Shown in pieces: positions 36,506 to 49,532 of a DNA stretch of 64,000 bases (positions are counted from its first letter, which is position 1; each line of letters begins with the position of its first letter). The notes beneath the pieces were generated by a model that did no database searches, had not been told where the DNA came from, and saw nothing but the letters and a program-made list of their open reading frames with translations. Position numbers and translations under genes: made by a program. Source of the stretch: Oryza sativa Japonica Group (taxonomy: Eukaryota > Streptophyta > Magnoliopsida > Poales > Poaceae); NCBI RefSeq assembly GCF_034140825.1, contig NC_089042.1, positions 25,511,001-25,575,000 of the forward strand, in the 5' to 3' direction.

Positions 36506-36820
36506 ATGGGGGATGGAGGGGAGCTGGCGGCGGAGAAGCACGTCCGCTACATCGTCACCGTGGAGAAGGTAGGCCGCCTCTCGCTCTGCTCGATGCAGCG
36601 GCTGATTCTGATTGGATGGTCTTCGCTGCTGCTGTGATGCAGAGGAAGGACTCGTTCGAGTCGCTGGTGATGGAGCACATCCGGCTCAACGGCGCGTACT
36701 GGGGCCTCACCACGCTCGACCTCCTCCACAAGCTCCGCGCCGTGGAAGCCGACGAGGTCATCGAGTGGATCATGTCCTGCTACCACCCGGAATCCGGTAC
36801 CACGAGAAGGAGGGGGTGGA

Positions 36821-36854
<34 letters not shown>

Positions 36855-39464
36855 GTTGGTGGTGGTGGTCTTTGGATCCTTGAGAGGAGATGTGTGTTCT
36901 TGACTTGATCTGTGCGTTTGGTTCATCTTCGGATTTGGGTGTTGCAGGTGGATTCGGGGGAAACGTTGGGCATGACGCGCATGTCCTCTACACGCTCAGC
37001 GCCGTGCAGGTCCTGTGCCTCTTTGATCGGCTTGACGCTCTCGATGTCGATAAGGTTGCTGATTGTATCCTTCACTACTAGATCTTGAGTGAGGTTCATC
37101 ATGCTTGTGCAAACATTAGGTTATCAATGTCCAAATGAATCTAGTCAATCCTGCAACTTTACTTTGAGGCTGACTGTTTTGCATGAATTCGCAAGTTTGG
37201 ATAGTACGAAAGGTGTAGCTTAAGGATGCTATGCATTCAGTTTTCTTAATAATGGGAAAATTCATCCCTCATTCAGTGACAATAGATTTTGCTTAAGAGA
37301 AGTGTACGCTCGCGTCACAGAAGTATTTATTGTCCTCTAGATCCTCACTAACCAGTAAGTACAGGATAGCAAGTTTGTAGACTGCACTAGTACTAACGTG
37401 CTGCAGTATGTGTGAATATTCTACTTAGAGGATAATAGATGATATGGCACGATTAAATTGGATTGTGTTAACTCGCTTTACTGCCTGAACCAAGATCCAT
37501 GAGACTGATCCAAAAAACGAAATCAGAATGCGAAAGACCAAGATATCGTGATGTAAGCGGAAATATATCTCCTTGCATCATGCTTTTGTGGTTTTGCCTA
37601 TAAATCTGTCACTAAGTTATCAATCTATTTTTGTTTCTCATAAGAAACAGTGTATTTCAGCTGCTAACCTGTTGATCCTGAAATCAGCTTACTGTCAGAC
37701 TTGATGAGAGTATCAGCTATACTTCAAAGTAAAATACAGTGTATAGCCTAGTTCCCTCTGTCTTGGATATTTCATTCCTGCATCGACTTACTTGTTCCCT
37801 TACCACATACAATGAATTGTGGCATGTTATCCAATATGAAATTGAGGATTGCACAGTCCTGTAGTTTGTTATGTAAATTGGACTACTGCATCCTCAGCTT
37901 GAGATCTGGTTCCCTTTTTTTCCTATTTAAATCATGTCAGACATTGCTGGGCTTCAAAATGAAGATGGATCATTTTCTGGTGATATTTGGGGTGAAGTGG
38001 ACACTAGGTAAAATCCTTTTGATATCCCATCTCTGTGCTCTGAACTTTCAACACAACTTTTGTATGATCTACTAATGCAAGCCTAACCTATTGTTTGTAG
38101 ATTCTCATACATTGCAATATGCACCCTCTCTTTGCTGCATCGGCTGGAAAAAATTAATGTGCAAAAAGCTGTTGATTATATTGTAAGCTGTAAGAACTTG
38201 GATGGTGGATTTGGAGCTATGCCAGGAGGTGAATCACACGCTGGGCAGAGTATGTCTTTTCTTGTTTGCTATATGTCCTGTTTTTTATGGTACCTAAGTA
38301 GAACTAGAAGTTAATTGATGCTTTAGGATGATTATATAATATCAAGAAAGATCATCTATATTCCCACCAATATTATAAAAGAACAGCAAGAATGGTATTG
38401 CTAATTCTGGAATGCACGGTCTATGAAATATTTCTGGGTTTCAGTTAGCACTAAAATTAAGTTATCACAAATGTATATTACTATAAGCAGTTCGTTCAGA
38501 AAAATATGAAGTTTACTGTTATAACTTGTTAACTTGCTAATCCTATATTTTTTTTGTGAAATTTCAATTGACATGCCATAACATTGTCTTAAATTTAGTT
38601 ATTCCTATAATGATCTGAAATTTGCATTTCCTGACAAGGTTGCCCTAAACCCATTTTATTTTATGAGTGCTATCACTTCATAGTTGTCAGACAACCTGAA
38701 TGTCATGGATATATATTTTCATGCAGTATTTTGTTGTGTTGGCGCTCTCGCAATCACTGGCTCGTTGCATCACATTGATAGAGATCTCCTTGGATGGTGG
38801 CTTTGTGAGCGTCAGTGCAAAGAGGGAGGGCTCAATGGACGGCCTGAGAAACTTGCTGATGTGAGATTGACTGCCCGTTTTTCAGAGTGTGCCTGTCTTT
38901 ATTCCTCATTATATCATGGCACTATAGATTTGACTGAACTGCTACCTCTAGGTGTGCTACTCCTGGTGGGTGCTCTCAAGCTTGATAATGATTGATAGAG
39001 TGCACTGGATTGACAAGGACAAACTTGCAAAATTCATACTAAATTGCCAGGTAAATGCTTGAAATCTTGCATCTGATTTTTGTGTAACCATGTGTCCATT
39101 AATCAAATAAAAATATCTGTCTCCTGTTCCCAGTCTTTCCATTTACATTTTTTAAATATATAATCTTGTTCATTGGTAGGACAAGGAAAATGGTGGAATT
39201 TCAGATAGACCAGATAATGCGGTAGATATCTACCACACATACTTTGGAGTTGCAGGTGTTTATATTTCTAACCGCAGTTCTTATCATAGCGATATATTAT
39301 AGTGCGTGAATAAATTGAAACTATAGTCCCTTAGCGGATTCAGTTGGCCCTTTTTGCAAGCAGGGCTTTCACTGATGGAGTACCCTGGAGTGAAACCCAT
39401 GGACCCTGCCTACGCGCTGCCGCTGGATGTTGTCAACCGGATTTTCTTGAGAAAAGAACATTAG
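36506..39464 (+). CDS. RGTB: Rab geranylgeranyltransferase beta subunit
   Basis: Nine exons (36506-36568, 36643-36796, 36948-37064, 37941-38007, 38101-38249, 38727-38860, 38952-39050, 39180-39255, 39364-39464) splice in frame to 319 aa, the usual length for this subunit. With the alpha subunit and Rab escort protein it adds geranylgeranyl groups to C-terminal cysteines of Rab GTPases, which lets them attach to membranes for vesicle traffic. The prenyltransferase repeats are visible: [70 protein letters not shown] and [20 protein letters not shown]. Zinc ligands are D228 and C230 (LADVCYSWW) and H280. All splice sites seen are GT-AG. An AATAAA at 39770-39775 is a candidate poly(A) signal. An ATTG microsatellite sits in intron 2. 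Confidence 0.96.
36820..36852. repeat. ATTG microsatellite in RabGGTB intron 2
   Basis: About eight tandem ATTG/GATT units lie just after exon 2. The tract is likely to vary in length between lines. Confidence 0.9.
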
Positions 39465-40462
39465 CATCTGCACGCTCCACAGATCATGCTGTGTAACATG
39501 GACAGGAACACGTGGTTTACTTGAAAAATCTGAAAATCATCCCCATGGAAGAACGAATGCAGCATCAAATTCAAGTGGTAACTAGAATATGTTGTCAGGA
39601 TATCGCGACCAAGCTTTCTTGAGAGTTGAGAGTCAACACCGACTTCACACTCAACAGCATGCTTGTACTAACTGAAGTTGTACTGTTCTACGCAACGGCA
39701 AGCAATATTTTTTTTGTTTATTAATTTTGAGACCGCGCGGTAAACAATTCTCTTGTAGTTGTATATTTCAATAAAATGTTTTTGCTGGAGCATTACCCAA
39801 TTGATGTACTAATCCGGATTAATTAACCCCTTTTTTAAGAAAAAAAAATCAAGCACAGGTTTCATTTTGCTAGTTGATGAGATTCTTGAGATGCTTCCGG
39901 TCCGGGCATTGCATTGATTGCACAAATAGCAAATTAGATCATTGAGCTATGTGCTTTGTTGAAACCGAAATATACTGTCAATAGGTAAATGTTAACGTTT
40001 GGTGCCACTCAGAAGCGACTTCTACATGATAATCTCGATGCAGCTGCCTCTTGCTAATTGTGCAATTCATTCTAGGCAAGCCTTTTTCTATTTCTTTTTT
40101 TTTCATCCATTGAAATGCATGAACCCATGAGAAAATTTGATGTAACTAGAGGCCATAATAATAACAATAATCTTTGATAACATTGCATATAGGACATTAG
40201 GATAACATGATCATATGTCTCTCAAGATACCACTACCTACCTAATACATAATAAATCCAGGGTGAAACCTACACGACAGCTACACTTACCAGCTACAAAT
40301 TCTCCCCTAATTAAACTTCAGATTTACACTACATCATAGGAGCTAGTTAGAGAAAACGTGTGGCAACGGTTGCTACTACTTTCTGGCAGAAGATGCAGTT
40401 CATCGACAAAGTCTATCAGAGATTCAGAGTCCAGGTTTGGTGAAGGATGAAAAGGTCTCATT
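39465..40462. other. Convergent 3' flanks of RabGGTB and the AT-hook gene
   Basis: The two genes point towards each other. No other ORF or repeat is supported; 3' UTRs probably fill both ends (about 39465-39790 and 40270-40462). Confidence 0.5.
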
Positions 40463-43342
40463 TCATTTCCATGGCATGCTAGACAAGAATGGCGGCTGGC
40501 TGTTGCTGCTGGGAGGAGCAATGCCTGGATGCAATGGGCTTCCAGCTCCACCTGAGGATTCACTCAATGTGCCTCTTGAAGGTGGGCTGTTGGGTCCCAT
40601 CCCGGCCGTCGGCACGGCTTTCGATGGCGCGGATGCGGGTTCTGAATGAGCATGCTGCTTTGGCTCCTTTTTCCCTTCAGAATTGAAGCTTCCAACCACA
40701 ATCTACAGATTGTAGGAGTAATAGTGATAATCAGAATATTAGTCTAGTAAAATTCAGTTAAGCAAACAACGAAGGAGCAAATCATGGTTGGAGCATATCA
40801 TTATGTGCTTTTTTTAAAAAAAAAAATTGAGGTAAAAGCTGCAGTGATGTAAAACTACTTGCAGGACAGTGAATCTAGTTCAGGGAAAAAAAACATTTTT
40901 GATAACTGGGAGAAGATGGGGGAAAATGCAGCTGATTTCAAGAATATCAAGCAGATGTTGTACAGCAAGATATACATACAGAATCCAATAAATAAGGTTG
41001 GGGGCCATTGCAGGGGATAAAACCATACCTGGACTGGAGTAGCTGCTATGAGAAGTCCGGCAACACCGCCTCCCAACAGACGACCATCAGGACCAGCCAG
41101 TGAAACACTGAGTCCCCCAGTTCGACTACGCTGGCCTCCATGGTCGGTTAGAAGGAAAGAGCCAGACAGCGATAGTATCTCGAATCGGCCCTGTTGTGAG
41201 AAATCAAGGAGGTATCACAATCAACATTCGTGATCAGCATATTGTACATTGCTAATAAACAGCATATCTGCAACTTGGCTGTAAATTTATGCGCCTTATG
41301 CATAATTTTTCATCTAAAATCACATGAATGGTGATAGCACCAGCTAACAGTATGGTATCTGTTTGCAGAGAGGATTGCCTTTATACCGTGTTAATTTCTA
41401 CTGGATAATAGTACAAACCTCATATGTTACTGTTCCACCTGAAGTAGCAGTTTGGCGAAGTGTTACATTTGATATGGCACCATTTGCTGAAAGAACACAA
41501 ACCGCACGATTTCCATGCTGAGCAAACGACATAATCTTTGCAGACACATCCTGAAAGAAGGGATCATGATTTTTTTTTTCATTAGTTCTGTATAAACCTT
41601 GTCAACATATTTTACTCACCAAGACAAAATGGCACTGTAGCATCACTATTCGCTAAGTTATCCATAGAATGAAAGAATTTACTCAGAGCAAAAACAGCAT
41701 CATAAGGAACCATAAAAAAAAACATGGATTATGTTCAAACTATAATATTTCTAAAGAAGCACATCAAAACATAACCAAGATTACATCGATTTGATTTTCA
41801 GACAGGACTTTGTGTCCAATGAAATAGGTAATGGTAAATGGTAATTTGATATAGTTTATCTAAGACGATGAAGATTGAATAAGATTCAAAGGCCCGAAAT
41901 GTGAGGATGATAAAACTAAAAATACAGGATTGAACATAATCTCAATGTACCAAAGTAGTCAATACATGATTTTGTGCCAAAGTACCCTACACTCACATTA
42001 TCACAATGTGATGCTTAACATCAATTTATTGCAGATTTGCAGTATCTTTCCTACTAAAAACAATCATTGACACTACCCTTAGCACAAAATCGTTACAAGC
42101 TTGAGCTTCCAAAATATTAGAACCAAACTTCAGAGAGAAAAACAGAAACACCACCATCAAAGTGAAACTGGAAATTCCAAAGGTAAATTAGGGGCATGCA
42201 AACAGAGCCCAGAAAAGAAAATCTGAATACTTTTATGCAAATAAAAAAAAATCTGAATACACATTCCAAGAGCAACCAAAAGACCAAGTGTAAGATAGCA
42301 TACTATACCTCTCCAGCTAGAACTGTAATAACGTGTGGTGTAAATCCAACTCCCGCCGATCCTACAAGAGAACTCCAAATTAGGATTAATTATGCGAAAG
42401 ATAGAAACTTCAACAAAGATGAAGTCAACACACATCGATTTCACATTAATAGGTCAAAAGGATGGATACAATACAACTTTAGAATAGAATAAAGCAGATG
42501 CTCAATAATTTGACAGAAAAACAACTCCACATTAAACTGCGTCGACTAGACATAAACACTAGAATCACTCAATGAATGGAAGATAAACTTGTCAAAAGAA
42601 TATTTTAGTTTGGCCCTATGAACTAGTAGTACATTCTTCAAACTATGCAGTGGATCTAAACTCTAAGCGGTGCCAATATGCCACATTGAGCCCTGTTTGT
42701 AAACAAGTATATTCTCAATGATTTCTAGAACAATTATTCGCAAAGCAAAAAAAGTCATTTTCCCCCTCAATTTCTTATCAACAAAAACCTACTCGACCAT
42801 AGCAAGGTGCAAAACCTAATTAACTTTGAGCATATGGAGATGTTAATGGGGATGGAGATTTTACCGACGGCGTCGATGCGCGGCTTGTTGGTAGAACCCT
42901 TGGGCCGGCCACGCTTCTTCACCCCGTCCGGCCACCCCGACGACAAGAAGCTCGCCGGCGGCTTCGGCTGCGTCGGCGAGAACGGCCCTGGGACGCCCTG
43001 CGCCACCGGCGTCGACGCGGCGGCCGTCGGCGAGGTCACCAACCCCAGCGACATGGACCCGTCGGGGCCGTACTTCCTCGGCCGCCCGCGCTTCTTCTTG
43101 GCCACGGGCTCCCCGCCGGAGTCCGCCAGCGCCGCCGCGCCATTGCCACCGGCGGCGCCACCCGGCTGGTAACCCGGCGGCGCCGAGACCGCGGCGCTCA
43201 CCGGGGCGAACACCGGGGTGCCGTCCGAGGTGTACGCCATGCGCACGCTCTGCGGCGGCGCCGCGGCCGCCGCCGGCGGGCTCTTCGGCATGCCGAACAG
43301 ATCCCTCCCCGCCATTAGCCCTTGCTCCGACCTCACCTCCAT
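40463..43342 (-). CDS. AT-hook/PPC domain nuclear protein (AHL family)
   Basis: Five exons (43342-42865, 42361-42309, 41550-41419, 41190-41029, 40702-40463) give 354 aa from MEVRSEQGLMAGRD. Another in-frame ATG lies four codons upstream (43354). Two AT-hooks are clear: KKKRGRPRKYGPDGS (core 85-90) and KKRGRPKGSTNKP (core 144-150). The PPC/DUF296 domain follows: GVGFTPHVITVLAGEDVSAK, MSFAQHGNRAVCVLSANGAI, VTLRQTATSGGTVTYEGRFE, then GGLSVSLAGPDGRLLGGGVA and LIAATPVQIVVGSF. AHL proteins bind AT-rich minor grooves and oligomerise through PPC to regulate transcription in the nucleus. Two hooks with the RGRPRKYGPDG form fit the intron-containing AHL class. The tail is Ser/Pro-rich and ends SSMPWK. 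Confidence 0.94.
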
Positions 43343-46255
43343 GGCCAAGAACACGTTTCTTGTATCACCAAAAACTCTAACACAAAGCCGCGGAAATTCG
43401 TATCCACCGATGAGAGCTCACGAGCACGTGAGGAGATTAGGGCTAGGGATTTGGGAACCTGCAAAATCCCATAAAACCCTAGCTGCTCAGAGCTGAAAGA
43501 GAGAAGAGAAAGAGATCTTCCTCGCAAGAAACCCAGAGATTTTTACAGAAGAAAGAGCGAGGTAGAAGAGAAGAAGGAAACGAAATGGAAAACAAAACAC
43601 AAATAAAAGAAAAATTATCCGAAGGAAGAAGATGAAATTGGAGATGGGAAATGGTGAAAAGCTCAAGAAAGGGGGATGGAGTTAAAAAAAAACTAGGCTT
43701 TTGGCTTAGGATTTATCAAAAACGGAGCACCGGAATTGCAGATCTCATTCTTTTCGCCGGATTTTGCAGGCGACAAAACGCAATAAATTGCCACAGTTTC
43801 AGACCTAACAGTTGCAGAGAGAGAGAGAGAAAAAAAATCTCAAGAGGGAAAAAAATTATTTCCACAAAATGAAAAGAAAACAAAGAAGCACACTTTCACA
43901 CTCCTCCAAAAAATATGAAGCTCAGGAGCAGGAAAACATGTCACAAACTCACTCCAGTAGAACACACATGAGAAAGAACAGGTTCAGAGATTTTGGTTAC
44001 CTACTAGCCTCTCACAAATTCTTGCTTATATCTCAACTATCCTTCATCAATATATATCTCCTTTTTTTCCCCCTATTTTTTTCCAACCTCTCCTACTCCT
44101 GACTTCACATGCACTCTTTCTTTTCCCTAATTAACAAAAATAAAGATGGTTTTTTTTTTCAAGGAAAGAGAAGAAAAAACAGGCAGCTGGTAAGTAAAGC
44201 ACGCCGAAATTGCCTTGGGGGAGAAAAATATATAATTGCTGTAGCAGATAAGAAGAAGGAGATGGATCATGGATGCAGATTGCAGGGGGGTCTACCTCAT
44301 TTGACCCCAGCACCCCAGCACTTGTGATATTTGCTTTCAGATCCCCCCCTTTCTCAGCTTTTGGCCTTACTTGCCTCTGCTCTTCTTTTTTTGTTTTTTG
44401 GTTAATTTTTTTCTCTCACTGTGGTTCCCACTGGTGGCCACTGTGCCCATTGGCCTAAACCACAGCTATTGTCCCAGTAATCACCACCCCCAACAAGATG
44501 AACAACTGGCAAGCATTACCACCCCATGATAATAGCACGTTTTTGTTTGACCAGATTGGCCAAAAAAAAAGGGGTCTGAATATTCCGCTTTGAAAATTGA
44601 TGGTAGGGAGCTTTTTGTCCATTACATTTCCGATTTATAAGCAAGGAAGTTGTTATACACGGTTATAATAACGGATGGAGTGCTATTTATATACAACTAA
44701 TAATTTTAGTATTTTCAAACAGAATTTTTCAGACTATAAAAATAGTTAACATCTCTTATAAATATGTAATTAGGCACTTAGCCCATTTTCAAGAAACCTA
44801 TTCCAAGGCCGAGCATGACAATGTATTTGAACATTGCAACTTTTTTTTAAGGACGTTGGTATGACCCCTCCCTCTCCCTTACTAACCATATCCAAGTCCT
44901 TGGGTGGGCGGCGGTGGTATTCTTAACGTTGCTACCTTCTTGGTGGCGTCATTTCGGAGATTCGGCTGGTTTGTTATAGGTTCGGCGATAAATTGGTTAT
45001 GCTTAGCAGCGGCTAGCCGGTCGGCTATGGTGCTAGGTATCTTTCTAAATGTTATGGTAGTGTTGACACGTAGTGTGATATGTTTTTTTCCTGTTATATT
45101 CTTCTCAAGCTATAGTCCTGTAAAGCTTTATTTAAAAATGTTTCTGTGAAACCAGTCTCAAAATCATGTGATTTTCCAAATGGAATATGCCTGATTTCCT
45201 GTTCCTATTGATGATTAATGCTTATAGGAGTGAATCTTTATATAACGGAATAGTCCTTGAAACATTGATGAGAGCCAATAATATGTGTGGTCCAATCACC
45301 AAAGCGAAGGTCAGGGTCAATGGGTCAAAGTTGGGAGGTTCTGAAAGATGCATATCCTAATACAAAGAGGTTAGTTAAGCTTCGCTAAATATCAAAATTA
45401 ATTGCATACGGCAAAGTACAGTCCGTGGCTGCAAATGCAAAGAGTGAATGCTTCTGCTGAAATTTACTTCGGCTGCCTCTCCATAATAACCCTGTTCTTG
45501 ATTCTTCCATCATAATTATTTTTTTTATCCACGGTGTTCTACGTTAATTTTCAATTGTTTGGACATTTTGAACTGTAAAAGTTAGTGTCAGTAGCAGAGA
45601 TTGAGTGAATAGCAAGGTTTGCTAGCTAACTAATCGAATAAAGTAATCTTCGCTCAAGACAATTAATTTTTTTTCTTTATCTAACTTGTAAACCATGTGC
45701 AGTCAGCAGAATCCTCTTCTTTCTCCTGCTTGTTTCCTCCTTAACTTTCGGCCATTAGCATGTGCTTTTTGTATTATCTTGTTAATTATCTGGCATGCTT
45801 GTACTAGTAACTTGTGATGCCGTCGACTACGGAAATAAGGCCATTTGACCAATGTTTGGTTTGAAATCCATCGATGGGTTCAAGAAAAATGGTGGTTAAG
45901 ACCAAGTTTGATAGCTCTCTCCACTTAGAATAATTTGAGAATAAACCCAAAGAAACTACAAAAGTGATGTGTACACTGTTTTGGGTTTTCACAGTTTGCA
46001 TGCCACCAGCTCTTGAATCTTTGTTCAATTTTATATTATCTTCAAGAAATGGTTTATACAGATTTAAATAAAATGGAATCACCAAGAATATACTTACCAT
46101 TTCTCGGCCCAAAAAGCATAACGAAAACCGTTATGTCTGACAAAAACTGGATATACTCAAACCTATATATGCGTGTTTGCAACATCAGTTTCCTCTGAAT
46201 AATTTCTCACTCTGCTCTTCAAAGCAAACTTTTCCACAATGTCTGAAACATTACA
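43343..46255. other. Leader/promoter of the AHL gene and intergenic DNA
   Basis: 43343-43650 is the probable 5' UTR and promoter, purine-rich on this strand. A GAGAGAGAGAGA tract lies near 43816-43830 and T-rich tracts near 44060 and 44150. 44460-46255 contains no supported gene; a 81-codon hydrophobic frame at 44904-45149 is not convincing. Confidence 0.4.
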
Positions 46256-46400
46256 GCCGAGTTCAGTTCCAAACTTTTTCTTTAAATTTTTAACTTTTTC
46301 ATCACATCAAAATTTTCTTACACATAAACTTCCAACTTTTTCGTCACATTGTTCTAATTTCAACCAAACTTTCAATTTTAACGTGAACTAAACACACACT
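46256..46400 (+). mobile_element. MITE, GTTTAGTTCCAAACTTTTTC family, copy 3
   Basis: It runs from GCCGAGTTCAGTTCCAAAC to GTGAACTAAACACACAC with the family interior TTTTTCATCACATCAAAAT and TTCGTCACATTGTTC. Confidence 0.75.
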
Positions 46401-48020
46401 ACACCTGTTCAGATAGTAAAATGGAAACTCAACTCAGCGACATGCAAACCATATTAAAACGGTTCAAAACAGAAGTGCAAAAGCATATGAGCACATTGAG
46501 AATTCAGACCCTGGAATAATTATGTAATTACAGATTTCGCCTGCACTTAATTTCTTCTCTTTTCTGCATAATTAACAGCATGAGGAAACACAAACAGATG
46601 GAGAAGAAGGGAAAAAAAAACAGGGACACGTCGGCCAGAGAACATGCGTCCTGCTTTGCTCCTGATGCTGCGTATAAACAGGTGTATTGATGAAAATGAT
46701 TTGTTAATCGCAAGCCTCCAAATTGTCTGATGGATACGACCATTTATTAGTTTTATGCATATCCACTTGCCCCTGACTTTTTCAGCGTGACACTATTCTA
46801 CTCGAGCTTTGTCGATCGAAGCTTATCCTGAAATGTGACAAAAATTCAGAGAAGTTTTTTTTTCATTTCTGGATGCATCCAATTGAGAAGAAAAAGAAAA
46901 CCAGTGTGCGAAATACTTTAGCCTGTTAGGCAGAATAAGGTACCAAGAAAATTTTTTATATGGATGGACAGAACAATTATGAATAGATTTTTTTTTTTAG
47001 AAACCAGACTAGTTTCAGTATGAGAAGTCCAAATTGGAGGTATTTAAATTCTGAAAATTGTACAGATATTCAAACAAGTCAGAAATTCGGCGACGGCGTA
47101 ATACTAAAAAGTATAAAAAAGATAGTAATATGCCTTTTGACTCTACCTATTCCCGCTCATTATTGTCAAATAAACACATCTTTTTGGTGGAGACAACTGC
47201 ATACTCATTTTTCCATTGAGATGTGGAAGTGTAAGAAAAAAAAATGAACATATCTAGTAAGCAATTAACAACAGAAAACAAATCGAAATTTCCAAACAAT
47301 CATAAGTGGTTGTTGAACAAACAGAAAGAAAAAAGGTCTTGTCATGTCAAAAAAAACAATTGGGAGAAAAACAAAAGCAACACTATTGCTAGAAAAAGAA
47401 AAGGGGAGGTAAAAAAAATGGGGGAAAAGGAAGAAGAAAACAGTTCTCCCCCATGTGACCTCTCTAAAATCGATCGAATCCTCTTCAGCTTTCATGAAAC
47501 AGTCACCCTAATATCGTAGGGTTTGGACCCCCTTGCATGACCTAACAATCAATTTTTGGCCACTAGAGGTTAATTGCATTGCAGTGGCCTTTGGCCACAT
47601 TGTCACCTAACAGGTCAAGATCCTGAAGATATACACGGGCCATTTTCTCTGAATTCTGCAACCAGTTGGTTGCTGGTTCAGAAAGACGCCCCAACCGTTT
47701 CCCCTCTCGGTTTGGATCTTCACTGCACAATGCCCACTGTGACGAGCCTGCAATTATACACATTTATACTGGTATGGTGCAAAGCAGCTCTTTTTTCCTA
47801 TCTGATTCATCGGCTACTTTTCTTGTTTATTTGCTGGCTTATCAGCCACACAGAATTTTAATTTTAAAACCTAATTTCAAAACTGATTTTGAGGTTTAAT
47901 ATTGGTTTTTAAATTTCCAAGAGTCAGATATAAAAATTTTACCTATAAATTAGTTGTGTTGCTTCGAATTATTAGAGGAGGTAAAAATACAGCTACAAGA
48001 GTGAATAAGTTCTTTTCTAA
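46401..48020. other. Intergenic, no supported gene
   Basis: A/T-rich DNA with long A and T runs (for example 46990-47000, 47230-47245). Short open frames have low-complexity Lys/Asn-rich translations and are rejected. 47840-47950 resembles the inner part of the CATCGTTTGGCTTAT MITE family but lacks ends. Confidence 0.4.
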
Positions 48021-48165
48021 GGGCTGGTTTAGTTCCCAACTTTTTCTTCAAACTTTTAACTTTTTCATCACATCAAAACTTTTCTACACACAAACTTTCA
48101 ACTTTTCCATCACATCGTTCCAATTTCAATCAAACTCACAATTTTGGCATGAACTAAACACACCC
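48021..48165 (+). mobile_element. MITE, GTTTAGTTCCAAACTTTTTC family, copy 4, with TAA duplication
   Basis: It starts GGGCTGGTTTAGTTCCC and ends GAACTAAACACACCC. TAA flanks both ends (48018-48020 and 48166-48168). A 3-bp TAA/TTA duplication is the signature of Tourist/PIF-Harbinger MITEs, so this copy assigns the family. Confidence 0.82.
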
Positions 48166-48168
48166 TAA

Positions 48169-49516
48169 AGACAACACTCTGTTTATGAAATGTTGAAATA
48201 GCTCAGTTCGAGAAAGGGGATGGAGAAGAGAAATAAACTATTGATCGAGGAATGGAGAAGGTGTGGGCCCGCTTACTAATACGGTTCCATTCCGCATGGA
48301 AAGACCAATCAAATCAAACTTTTCTTGGAAAAAACAGTGGCATTATCTCAGTGGCTTTACAGTTTGAGTGAATGCAGCTGTACTGTGGCGTACCGCCAAG
48401 TGTAGGGCCTCGTACAATGAATGCCACAAGTTTGCAAAGGTAAATTGCCGCGGGCGCGGGGGGGGGGGGGGGGGGGGGGGGATGCAGATGCAAGACTAGA
48501 TTCTTCAGTGTTCAGTCTGCACTTGTGCATGTCTCGGAATTCAGAAAAATGAATTGCCTGCCTCTCTGCCTGAGAAAGGAAACGGCATGCATTTACGGAT
48601 GCATTCAAGTGTATTCATGGAGAATTAGGGATAGCTCACTAGTAACTACTCCTATGAATTCTTTCAGAAAATTCACTCCTATGAATTTTTACTGGCCGGT
48701 GCCTAGCGGCTACCTGAATGTATGACTGATTCGAGTAGGCGAAAACGAAATGGCGCGGTGACATCACGAGCTATCTGTAAGACAAAGTAAACATTATGTC
48801 AGTTAAAACCACTCCTTAAACAACCATGTAAGATCGGTTAACCCAATTTTAATAGTTAAGCATGGCTCAATGACCAGTTTTACAATCGAAGGACGCTAAT
48901 CATATACTGTATGAGGGAAGCACAATAGACTTTATCCGCCACTTACTGTCTCAGCTAATTTATATGGGCCTCACCTACGCTACACTACCGCTCCGGCCCA
49001 ATCAATATGAGCCCAACGTAGCCCATTAGTACCTTCCGGACCAAACAGGACACACGTTGGTGAAAAGTAACAAGTCTACTTTTGACGCCCTGCATAAAAC
49101 CGGGGCCCTGATCTCTTGCTCCCGATTAAATAATCACTAAAAAAACGGGTATAATATATCCCCATCTTAAAAAATCGGTGCAAATTAATTCTTAACGATT
49201 TAGAAAGCTGTCTTCGAAAGCAAGTTTTTTTTTCAAGGGAGTATCTAAAAATTTGTTGCAAGTTTTTTTTAGGGGGAGGTACAAAATTGTCGTGACGCGT
49301 CCCATGCATCAACAAAATATTATCAATGTCACCAAAATAAATCATCCTACAGGAGGACGAGAAGGGGTTATCTTCAAAATTTTCACGGTGCATCCTTCCC
49401 ACCTTGTGCCACGTTACATAGCTCACCATACACGACAATTTATATGCCCCGTCCTACGATAGTTCGGGAGCAATATAGTTTACAAAACTTTGAAATGGGG
49501 ATTTATTTTTTAAATA
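48169..49516. other. Intergenic with a 24-G run and a GCCCA cluster
   Basis: A run of 24 G lies at 48458-48481. At about 48965-49027 several GGGCC/GCCCA motifs are packed (ATGGGCCTCACC, CGGCCCAATC, GAGCCCAACG, TAGCCCATTAG) with no recognisable gene downstream on either strand. No ORF is supported. Confidence 0.45.
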
Positions 49517-49532
49517 TCTATCTATCTATCTA

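Noticed and set aside
44904-45149. Hydrophobic 81-codon frame
   Set aside because: Could pass for a membrane peptide but has no start context, homologue or neighbour support.
47244-47519. Lys/Asn-rich 91-codon frame
   Set aside because: A-rich low-complexity translation, typical of A/T-rich spacer.
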